From: Hibiscus mutabilis
Lineage: Eukaryota > Streptophyta > Magnoliopsida > Malvales > Malvaceae
Length of the DNA: 64,000 nt
Reading direction: 5' to 3'
NCBI GenBank assembly: GCA_019671005.1
Contig: CM033728.1
Span: forward strand, 23,573,099-23,637,098
In this document: one piece after another, positions 20,301 through 29,778 of the stretch
How positions within the stretch are numbered: the first letter of the stretch is position 1
Layout: each line of letters starts with the position of its first letter
Translations under genes and position numbers: made by a program
Notes under the pieces: generated by a model
Seen by the model: the letters and a program-made list of their open reading frames with translations, nothing else
Databases searched by the model: none
Told to the model about the DNA's origin: nothing

Positions 20301-22345
20301 AATCTTATTTTGTGGATATTTTGTTGGGGTTTAAGGCGTGTATGTCTAAATGAGCATTACAGTGGACTAGTAGGAATTTTAACAGACTAAAAAGTTTTGT
20401 AAAAGAGGTTAAGCTATATAATCATGTTCAAAAGCCGATAACTAAATATTTTGAGTAGTAAAATTTGATTTAATATTATTTTTCGGCTGTTTTATTGGGC
20501 TTTAAGGCGTTCATGTCTAAATGGGCTTTACAGTGGACCCGTTGGATTTTTGATCAAGTAAAAAGTTCAAAAATTGAGGTTAAGCTGTATAGTCATGTTC
20601 AAAAGCCCATAACTAAATATTTTAAGTCTTAAAATTTAATTTAATCTTATTTTTCGGCCGTTTTCTTGGGGTTTATGGCGTGTATGTCTAAATGGGGTTA
20701 ACAGTTCAGCAGTAAAATTTGATTTAATCTTATTTTCGTCCGTTTTGTTTGGGTTTATGGCGTGCATATCTAAGGGGGCTTTACAGTTGACCCGTTAGAA
20801 TTTTAATCGAGTAAAAATTTCTAAAATTGAGGTTAAGCTGTATAATCATGTTCAAAAGTCCATAAATATATATTTTAAGTCTTAAAATTTGATTTAATCT
20901 TATCTTTCAGCCGTTTTCTTGGGGTTTAAGGCCTGTATGTCTAAATGGGCTTTACAGTGGACCCGTTGGAATTTTAACCGAGTAAAAAGTTCTAAAATTG
21001 AGGTTAAGCTGTATAATCATGTTCAAAATCCCATAACTAAATATTTTAAGTCATAAAATTTGATTTAATCTTATTTTGTGGACATTTTGTTGGGGTTTAA
21101 GGCATGTATATGTAAGTGGGCATTATAGTGGACTTGTAGGAATTTTATCAGAGTAACAAGTTTTGAAAATGAGGTTAAACTATATAATCATGTTCAAAAG
21201 CCCATAACTAGATATTTTAAGTAGTAAAATTTGATGTAATCTTATTTTCGGCCGTTTTGTTGGGCTTTAAGGCGTGTATGTCTAAAAGGGCTTTACAGTG
21301 GACCCGTTGGAATTTTAATCGTCTAAAATGTTCTAAAATTGAGGTTAATCTATATAATCATGTTCAGCAGCTCATAACTAAATATTTTAAGTCAAAACAT
21401 TTGATGTAATCTTATTTTTTGGTTTTTTTCTTGGGGTTAAGGAGTGCATGTCTAAATGGGCCATATAGTCACAGTCGGCCTATTGGAACTTTAACCAAGT
21501 AAAAAGTTCTAAAATTGAGGTTAAGTTGTATAATCATTTTCAAAAGGCCTTAAATAAATATTTGAAGTTATAAAATTTGACTTAATCTTATTTTTCGGCC
21601 ATTTTCTTGGGGTTTAAGGAGTGCATGTCTAAATGGGCCTTATAATGAGCCCGTTAGAATTTTAACCGAGTAAAAAGTTCTAAAATTTAGGTTAAGCTAT
21701 ATAATCAAATTCAAAAGCCCATAATCAAATATTTTAACTCATAAAATTTTATTTAACCTTATACTGTGGTCGTTTTGTTTGTTTTAAGGTGTGCATGTCT
21801 AAATTGGCTTAATAGTGGACCCGTTGGAATTTTAACCGAATAAAATTTTCTGAAAATGAGGTTAAGCTATATAATTATGCTCAAATGCCCATAACTAATT
21901 ATTTTAAGTAGTAAAATTTGATTCAATCTTATTTTTTGGCCATTTTGTTGGGCTTTAAGATGTGCATGTCTAAATGGGCTTTACGCTTGACCCGTTGGAA
22001 TTTTAATCGAGTAAAAAGTTCTAAAATTGAGTTTGACATGTATATTCGTGTTCAAAAGCCCGTAACTAAAAATTTTAATTCTTAAAATTTGATTTAATCT
22101 TATTTTTCGGCCGTTTTCTTAGGGTTTAAGGCGTATGTCTAAATGGGCTTTAGTGTGGACCAATTGGAATTTTAACCGAGTAAAAAGTTCTAAAATTGAG
22201 GTTAAGCTGTATAATCATGTTCAAAAGCCCATAAATAAATATTTTAAGTTATAAAATTGGATTTAATCTTATTTTGCAGACATTTTGTTGGGGGTTTAAT
22301 TCATGTATCTCTAAATGGGCATTATAGTGGACTCGTTGGAATTTT
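17368..22345. repeat. Satellite array, block C
   Basis: The longest uninterrupted block, about 29 monomers. Three recurring subtypes differ in the 15 bp before TTTAAGG: CGGCCGTTTTGTTGG, GCGGACATTTTGTTGG and TGTGGTCGTTTTGTTGG; the last travels with CATATTCAAAAGCCCATAATC. Some monomers are truncated or fused, for example near 18170, 18990, 19280 and 20700. It ends at the left target duplication of the large LINE. Confidence 0.95.
22317..22345. repeat. Putative target-site duplication, left copy (LINE 2)
   Basis: The 29 bp at 22317-22345 (from GGGCATTATAGTG to GGAATTTT) match 29779-29807 with two differences. Because both copies are satellite sequence, the true duplication may be shorter. Confidence 0.5.
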
Positions 22346-22447
22346 TTTTGAAGAAAAGATGGGCCTCGTTAAAAACCCCTCTAAAGTCACCCAGTGCCTG
22401 AAGGCTCCGAGTGAGAACCTATGGGGGAAAAAGAGTACCCATATAAA

Positions 22448-23014
22448 TTATATTGGATGAGAAGAAATCTCATTTGTTACAAAAGTTCGAATATAATCGG
22501 GATAATCCGTACTAAAATGAACGGATGACATGGAACAAAAAGCCCTAGTGGCTAGAGTATGAGCAACAAGATTCACTCCTCTAGGTACAAAACGTATATT
22601 AAAATCGATAGTAGTAGCTAGAAGAGATTTAACATGATTAATCAGAGGCTGTAGGGTAGATAGATCAGCATTGTGCCGGTTGATTTTGTTAGCAATTGTA
22701 GCCGAATCTGTTTCAATGATTAGGTTGGTCCAGCCATGATCACGTGCAAGAATGATGCCTGCAATAACCGCATGAGCTTCGGCCGTGACAGTATCCAAAC
22801 AGCTACCCAATGGATAAGCAAGGCCTCTAAGGACAACACCGTTTGAATTTCTCGCAACAACTCCTACAGCAGCAGCTCTAGTGATAGGATCGAAAGCCCC
22901 ATCCATGTTAAGCTTTAGAGATCCTCTTCGGGGGCGTTGCCAAGTGTTTGCATCTTCTTGATCGAAATAGCTTCGAACGTTTATGGCATCCCATCTAGGT
23001 TGGCCGAGAACCAT
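22448..23014 (-). pseudogene. LINE ORF2 RNase H domain
   Basis: A 188-codon open frame. It contains PRRGSLKLNMDGAFD (the usual entry to the domain, with the first catalytic Asp), AAAVGVVARNSNG, EAHAVIAG, the HGWTNLIIETDSATIANKIN segment (further acidic residues) and FNIRFVPRGVNLVAHTLA. It ends with a natural-looking stop, followed by the LINE 3' untranslated tail. RVT_3-type RNase H is typical of many plant LINEs. The domain itself looks intact, but it is cut off from the reverse transcriptase by frame breaks between 23014 and 23708. Confidence 0.9.
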
Positions 23015-23707
23015 GAATTCGCGGTAGTAAGTATGTAGTTCATCACTAATTTAGTATTCGCCATAAAGCTAAACTGCAGAAGAACCACCCCAATTGTCAT
23101 GGTGGATTCGGATTTTACTATCAATCCTTGGTCTTTTGAGAAAACCAGTATGGAGTTTCAGCAAGGTTTGGTGAAGACCTTTCTAGGAAAAGAAAGCTCG
23201 ACGATTAGTCTCAGATTCAAGAATATGTCCCGAGGGATATTATTTGGCCTTATAAATCTGTGCAAGTAGATTATTAGGTTCACAGATGAGACGCCATATT
23301 TGTTTGCCAACCAGTGCGATGTTGAAAAGATGCAAGTCCTGGAAACCAATGCTACCAGCAAATTTTGGTTGACAAACAGTGTCCCATTGAATCATATGCC
23401 AACCTCGTTATTGTTTTTCCCCGACCACCAGTAACGCCGTATGGATATTGTCATGTCATCAATGATATTTTGTGGTAGTAGGTAATATGACATCACATAT
23501 TATGGTAGAGATTGGATAACGGCTTTGATGAAAGCCTCTCGTCCACTAGAAGATAGGAGGTGTTTGTCCCAATGAGACATACGGGAGTTCACCTTATCCT
23601 GTGTGAAGCCAATGGCTGCAGTTTTATTTTTTCCCTATTAAGAGAGGTACTCCAAGGTAGATCCCAAGATCAACCACTTCCCTAACTTGGCAGATAGCGT
23701 TAATAGC
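23015..23707 (-). pseudogene. Decayed region between LINE RT and RNase H
   Basis: Recognisable conserved words of the LINE thumb and connection region occur in shifting frames: GFQDLHLFNIALVGKQIW (about 23330-23280) and a Trp-rich stretch near 23400-23450. Several frameshifts and stops are present. The longest frame (23361-23158) is in a shifted frame for part of its length. Nothing suggests an independent gene. Confidence 0.7.
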
Positions 23708-24939
23708 CTATTTATGCTCAACTGATGATCGTGGATTAAAAAAGATGGTTGATTTTTCAAAGTTGACAGCTTTCCCAGAGGATTGAGCATAAGTTTTTAG
23801 GGCATTTTTCAGATGTTCTGCCTCCGTAGTATTGTTCCTAATGAAGACCATGCAGTCATCCGCAAAAAGGAGATAATTTACTCGAGGCCCATGTTGACTA
23901 GCACATAGTCCAGGTAGATGCTCATTCTGTTGTTCAGCATTAAGAATCACTGAAAGACCTTGAGTGCATGATAGGAATAGAAAAGGGGAAAGGGGGTCCC
24001 CCTGTTGTAGGCCACGTTTTGGTTTGAAAACCGATGAAAGAGAGGTATTCACTCTAGCAGTGAAGGAAACAGATGCAATGCATCGCATGATTATAGAGAC
24101 CCAGTTTGAATTAAAACCCATTTGAAGCATGACCTACTGGAGGTAAGACTATTCCACTCGGTCGAAAGCCTTTTCCATGTCTAATTTAAGGGCTGCTCCT
24201 TGAAAGAAATTTAAGTCTCCTGTGTTAAGGAAGTGAATGAGTTCATGTGCAATTAATATGTTATCAGTAATGTTTCTGCATTTAACAAAGGTTGCTTGGT
24301 TATCACTGATGCAACAAGAGATGATGGCTTTTATTCGATTGACCAAAACTTTGGCAATAGTCTTATAAATGACCGTACAAAGACTAATGGGACGTAATTG
24401 TCTCATCGTAGTTGGTTCATTGACTTTGGGTATTAAGACCAAAACTGTACGGTTAATTTCATACATGTTTGCTTTCCCAGAGAAGAGATCTAGACAAAGA
24501 TTAATCACATCTTGTCCTACTATGTCCAGTGTTATCGATAGAACCCACTTGGTAGTCCATCAATACCAAGAGCTTTCCTTGGATTGATGTCTCGAAATGC
24601 ATTTGTGATTTTCTCCGGGGTAAAGGGCCTTTGCAAGGCTTTGTTCATAGCAGGGGTAATAGTGGTGTTAATATTATTAAGAATTTGAGGCGATATATCA
24701 GGGTTGGATGATGAAAAAAGATTATGGAAATAGTCAAAGACAATTCCCATGATATTCCCCTCATTATCTTGCCAAATATTATTGTTGTCGAAAAGGCCTT
24801 TTATTTTATTTTTCTTACGATGTGCATTTGCATGAGCGTGAAAAAAGGATGTATTTTTATCTCTGTGGGCAAGCCACATTGTACGAGACCGTTGTGCCCA
24901 ATATGCTTCTTGAGTATCAAGAAGTTGATTAAGATCTGA
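23708..24939 (-). pseudogene. LINE ORF2 reverse transcriptase
   Basis: Three frames. 25134-24532 holds the linker AYWAQRSRTMWLAHRDKNT (only the part left of 24940 is LINE) and EKITNAFRDINPRKALG. 24508-24149 holds RPISLCTVIYKTIAKVLVNR and LKLDMEKAFDRVE (first catalytic Asp). 24130-23708 holds RGLQQGDPLSPFLFL and the catalytic NYLLFADDCMVF (about 23850-23875). The enzyme performs target-primed reverse transcription. Stops or shifts lie near 24140 and 24520. The motifs are otherwise intact, suggesting a moderately old copy. The N-terminal boundary is an insertion, not a start. Confidence 0.9.
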
Positions 24940-26110
24940 TGACAAATGCATGAGCGCGGTCAAGTTACTCATATGGGACAAGAAGTTGAAGTTGGTCGAT
25001 GCAAACAACAAGGTCCAAAGTGATCCATGCTTAGGAGGTGTTAAGAGATGCATTTTAGATAATAAATTGAAACTGTTTTGCAAAGATGGAGCATCAGCCG
25101 ACTTCAGACAAATTTTCGGATGGGATCCAGGCATTTTTGGGTCGAGTTGTCTACTAACAAATTGACCATCATTCAGTTAACTTTCCAACGCATCTTGAAA
25201 CGCGTCAATCGGACATTGGGAACTCAAGATATGTCCAATTTACTAAAGACTGCGCATGCAGAAAACTAGATACATGATTATTACGGGATTTTGTAAAATT
25301 CAGCCCAAAAGCTAATATATAAGGCTTTGGACAAATTAAACTTAACCCAATGTATTTATTATCATTTAAAATGATGTCTTTAGGGTTTTATATACTTTAG
25401 GACCAGCCACCCTTCTCCCAAGCCATTAGATCAAGTCTAATTTAATGGACCAGATTTCTTTGTTTATTTTATTCATTCTTAGCTTTAGGTTAAAGACATC
25501 CTTCATCTATAAAAGGATGACGTCTTTTTTGTTTTTCAAATTTCACTGATTAATAAAAAGTTCTCTCTGGAGATTTTAGTATTCTTTGAGTTTGCAAGTG
25601 TTCGGTAAACTTGTCTAGAAGCCATCTTCAACATAAGATCATCGACTTCTTGCGAGGGAGATCATCTTCACACTCTTGCTTGCCTAGGTAATTGCATCTA
25701 GGAGGGTGGGTTAGAGCCGCTTGAGGTTGCTTGCTTAGATAATTGCGTCTAAGAGGGTGCCGAGGACAAAACAACAACAACGATTCGCAAGCCATCTTCA
25801 TCTTCAACCTTCACACTATCTTCCATAATTCCATAAACAAAGCTAGAATTTTCAGATTTGTTTTATCTATCTATTTCTCAATATTTTTTAATCTTTTTAT
25901 TTCTATTCTTATTAATCATCTTCTAATCTTTCTTCTTATCTTCGTTTCTTTGAATTTCCAGCATTAAATCTGAAATTTTCAAGAAAAGCCCATCTCTTTT
26001 CTCTTGAATTTTCATATCTGCCCAAAGCTTTCTTGATTGAGTCTAGAGCTCCTAGTTCTTGCAACAACTTGATTGAAGGCTTCCAAATCCACAATTGTGC
26101 TACTCTATCA
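24940..26110 (+). mobile_element. Solo LTR (family 2) inside the LINE
   Basis: 1171 bp from TGACAAATGCATGAGC to CTACTCTATCA, flanked on both sides by TCTGA (24935-24939 and 26111-26115), a perfect 5-bp target duplication. It matches the family 2 LTRs at 42090 and 59809. A TATA box (CTATAAAAGGATG) lies near 25507-25520. Two hairpins of the family-specific type are at 25683-25702 and 25734-25753. No internal region is left, so the element was removed by LTR-LTR recombination. Open frames here (for example 25743-25967) are not genes. Confidence 0.92.
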
Positions 26111-26888
26111 TCTGATTTAGCTGCAAGATAGGATTCTTCCTCATAATTTGAAAGGCGATGGCGAAGACAGGCGTTAATTTGTTTATGTAATTTATTTATA
26201 CGGCCTGTAGAAATGCATCGCTGGTATGATTGCTAGTCTTTAAGGCAAGTTCCAACTGCTTGTATTTTTTCAATGGTAGAGCCATTAGTAGTTGACCAAG
26301 TTTCTTGAACAATGGAGATACAATCCTTATTATTTGCCCAACAGTTTTCAAACCTAAAAAATGTTCATGCTTTTGGAGGCGTTGATTATTGATGTAGTCA
26401 GTATCCATGAGGATGAAGCAATGGTCAGATTTTGCATGGAATTCAGAGGTGGTGCGGTTCATTATCGGATAGGATTTCATTTAAGTCTCCACCTATTATC
26501 CATGGTAGAGGTGATGAGGAATTTAGAGAGTCAATTAGTTGTCAAGTTTTGATTTTTTGGTTTGTTTCTGCATAACCGTGAGTTACTGAAAAATGGAATT
26601 GGGTGGTATTTGTGCGAATGGTACTATCAATATGGTGGTCTGAGTACGAAAGCAAATCAATGTTGATTTTATTATTCCATAATAGAGCTAAGCCCGAACA
26701 AGAAGGGCTGCTTTCAACAGGTAAACAATCAGACATGCTTAGCATAATATGAAGTCTCTCACAATGGTACTTATTTAGCCGAGTTTCACAAAGGAATATA
26801 GCATCAGGATTTATCTTCATGCTCGTTTCAAAGCTTGAACTGCCTGGGCTTTACCAAGATCCTGGCAGTTCCAGCATAGGATTATCAT
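26111..26888 (-). pseudogene. LINE ORF2 endonuclease
   Basis: ORF2 begins MIILCWNCQDLGKAQ, the canonical start of the plant LINE apurinic-type endonuclease. A stop follows near 26820, then PDAIFLCETRLNKYH (containing the metal-binding Glu of the ET motif), GLALLWNN, and, after another break near 26540, the WIIGGDLNE motif in a different reading stretch, and further on SDHCFILM near 26440. The endonuclease nicks the target to start insertion. The ORF2 ATG overlaps the ORF1 stop as ATGA (26885-26888). The 3' part runs to the solo LTR at 26110 and originally continued into 24939. Confidence 0.85.
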
Positions 26889-28497
26889 TTTCCTCGGCGA
26901 GGTTGAATGTCAACCTTCGCTGAAGAGTTTTTTCCGCTGCTCATCCCGGCTTTGTCCTTTGAAGACGGTGGTATAGGTCGAGGCCTCTTAGGCTTAACAA
27001 CATCTTGCATTGGTGAACATCTTTTAGTGCCACGAGCGGTTGAGACCAAGGGGCCTTTGTTAGAAGCTGCAGGTGGTGATGATTCTTTATAGAGCCAATC
27101 CTCAAATTCCGATATTAAGAATGATATTGGTTGGTACGCCTTACCCAAATCCTCATCAAGGTCAAGAATTGCTTTGGATGTAGGACTTAGTTTCATAGTT
27201 GGAGATGTATTGATTGGGGTAGCATATATCGGAGCTGTTGCTTGTGTTGCTAGTGTTGTGCGCACGACACCATTGTTGGCAGCATTGGATGAGTGGTTGG
27301 TGTTGCCATCCTCAAGGGCTTTATTTGTTGAAGCCTTTAGGCTTATGTCAGACCCAGCAGGTGCCTTGGTTGAGGCTGGAGTGGTGGCCACTATTGTGGC
27401 TGTAGCAGCTATTTGGGAGGTAGTCATACCAGCCGTGGCATGCTAGTTGGCAGCCAAGTCAGCCATGGTGTGGTGGTGATGGGCAACTGCAGAAGTGTCG
27501 GCAGCCATGGGCTTTTCATGTTTTTTTTTCATGAGATTTCCTTTATTATTTCCTTTCGTGGTGCCGTCATGTGACGTAGTATTCCCTTTATCTTGAGGTA
27601 GAAAGATTAGTTGAAAATTAATGTATTGAAATATATAGAAAATTGAGTGTAGGATGTGAGTACCAAGAGTGCCTTGTTGTTTTGTTGCGAAAATTTCAAC
27701 ATCGTTGTATCTTATTCTCCTTTTGGACCGTGATGTGGTTTCTTATTTTTTGGTGGAATGTAGCGAAGCCAATCTCCATATTGCAGTTTCGTATTCTCGG
27801 TGATATTAAAAGTTGGACAGAAGTTAACCAAGTGGCAGATGATACCACATCGATGGCATAGAGTAGGTATTCTCTCATATTGTAGAGGGCATAATTTTGG
27901 TTTGGTTCCAGATCCACCAATGGCTACACAACATCGGATGGGTTTGGTAACAACGAGAATGATTTCTACACGAAGGTAGTCGACTGTGTTTTCGTCTATA
28001 CGATAGGAGTCTGTCTTGAGCAGGGTTCCGATCATGAATCCCAGTGATTCACCAGTTTGATGAGCAATGTTATCTTCATCCATTAGGATGGTCGGCACAC
28101 CAAATATTCGGACCTAGATATTCATTTTGTTGAAAGTATAATCTGTAATGCTGAATTGCGCATTAAAAGGGGCAAGAGCAAGCCATTCGTCTTTATATGT
28201 CCATGGGCCCCTTTTCAGGATGTCGTTTTTAGTTGATTCATCCGAGAATTTGATTCGGAAGTAGTTTTCTTTCAGAATGGAGATTGATACAACCTTGTTA
28301 CTTTTCCAAATGCCTAGAAAAGCACAGACAACAGCGTGGTCATCAATGTGTTTGGAAGATATAAATTTCCCAATCAACAGAAGGTTTATGTCTTCGTCGG
28401 TGGAATCCCATTTGATAGAAGGAGTAAAGATCAAGCCTTGTTCTTCTTGGGTAAAGTTCAATTCATCCAATTGTTGAAAGAAGGAGTTGGAAGCCAT
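26885..28497 (-). pseudogene. LINE ORF1 (DUF4283 and CCHC zinc knuckle)
   Basis: The probable start is MASNSFFQQLDELNF at 28497. The first segment (to 28114) shows the DUF4283 pattern with FRIKFSDESTKNDILKRGPW. An in-frame TAG replaces the expected Trp before VRIFGVP near 28115; the next segment (28098-27712) ends in the knuckle CHRCGIICHLVNFC. A frame break follows, then 27427-26885 encodes a Pro/Ser/Thr/Ala-rich tail with basic patches (KRCSPMQDVVKPKRPRP). ORF1 proteins bind the LINE RNA. The stop TGA overlaps the ORF2 start. Confidence 0.85.
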
Positions 28498-29778
28498 GGT
28501 TGTTTGGAGATGTTGAGGAGATGGATTCATAAAGTTGAAAAGATTTTTTTGTTGAAAGGGGATGATGGCGACGAGGGTAATAGTAGTATTTGTAGTAGTG
28601 TTGGCTAGGAAATCAATTGAATAAATAGTAGGGTTTCGATTATGGAGTGTTCTTAGTAGGTTTGATTTTTTAGTCTATATATAAAAAAGAGGCAAGAAGA
28701 TATTCTCTAAAAAGAAAAAGAATAATGTAGAATTAATAATTATGGTCTGTTTCCATAATCTAATAGAAAATATGGTATGTATAGGTATTCTAATAAAGGT
28801 TAAAAGCTTTTTGCTATAAAATATTAAAGAAAAAGGTAAAAGAGGACAAGATTGAATTGATATGGTATTGATTGTATTTATAGAAACTTGTTTCCAAAGG
28901 TTCAATGTAGTGTTAAAAGGTGAATGGGTTTGACGTGTTTTGGGGGTGGTGAGTTCGAGATGTGTAGTGGTAAATTGGAAAGTATTCTTGATTGGTATGT
29001 CAAGGAGGTTAAAAAATTGTCATAATGGTCAGAAGAATTTGATTTGGTGATATTCAAAAAATGTGTTAGAAGTAGAAAATTGGGGTTTGTTTTTATGGAG
29101 AGAATCGAGATTTTATAGTTTGTAGGTTTGATGATTTGTTTTGGATTATGGAAAGTAAGTTTGTAAATTGATCTCATATTAGAATTTTTAATAAAGGAGG
29201 TAAATGTATAAATTAACCTCTTAGCTAAAAAATATGTATTCGTAACCTCAAATTTGTAAAAAATGATAGATGAAAAGAGTTTGAGGAAAATATGGTGAGA
29301 CCATGGTTTGATGTATAGTTTTAGTATAATAGAAGATTCATATTCTAAAGGGTGATATATATAAATGAGTTGGAGATATAAATTATTTTTGAAATCTCCG
29401 TAGAATGAGGTATCCAGAAGTAACATAGGTTTAGGAGTGTCTTTAATAAGATTAGGAAAATGAGAATGGATGATTATTGTTTCCATGTCGAAAATGATAG
29501 TATTATTCTCTAAAGAGAAAGAGAAAAAAACAGGTTTAATAATTATGGTTTGTTTCCATAACCGAAGAGAGAATATGGTATGTATAGGTATTTTAACAAA
29601 GGCTAAAATTTTTTTAATATGAATTATTAACGTAAAAGGTAAAATTGGATATCATTGGGTTGATTTAGAATTGATTGTATGTATATATATTAGTTTCCAA
29701 AGATTCAAAGTTGTATTAGAAAGTGAGGGGGTTGGACGTGTGATGGTTGTATAATCATTTTAGTAGACTCATGATAAA
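28498..29778 (-). repeat. LINE 5' untranslated and AT-rich region with a direct duplication
   Basis: 28498-28680 looks like ORF1 leader. Beyond it, about 28692-28940 and 29505-29745 are diverged direct copies about 813 bp apart; both include ATTATGG(T/C)TTGTTTCCATAA and ATATGGTATGTATAGGTAT. The spacer carries an open frame (29486-28902, 194 codons, very Ile/Leu/Ser/His-rich) with no recognisable domain, probably chance in AT-rich DNA. Duplicated 5' segments are known as promoter units in some LINEs, so this could be such a unit, but a separate older insertion is possible. Confidence 0.5.

Larger units (their letters stand above)
22346..29778 (-). mobile_element. Near-complete LINE interrupted by a solo LTR
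   Basis: Minus strand. The 3' end at the left has a T-run (poly(A) complement) and the same AACGAGGCCC-containing tail as the fragment at 2444. From right to left: a 5' region, ORF1 (DUF4283 and CCHC), ORF2 with endonuclease, reverse transcriptase and RNase H. About 6.3 kb remains after removing the 1171-bp solo LTR. Satellite lies on both sides. Whether all of 28680-29778 belongs to the LINE is uncertain. Confidence 0.85.

Noticed and set aside
27174..27446. Hydrophobic 90-codon plus-strand frame
   Set aside because: Exactly antisense to the Ala/Thr-rich tail of LINE ORF1, whose composition explains the Val/Ala/Gly-rich antisense reading.
28902..29486. 194-codon minus-strand frame between LINE ORF1 and the satellite
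   Set aside because: Very AT-rich with biased composition (Ile, Leu, Ser, His), no recognisable domain, and the adjoining duplicated segments do not preserve any frame.
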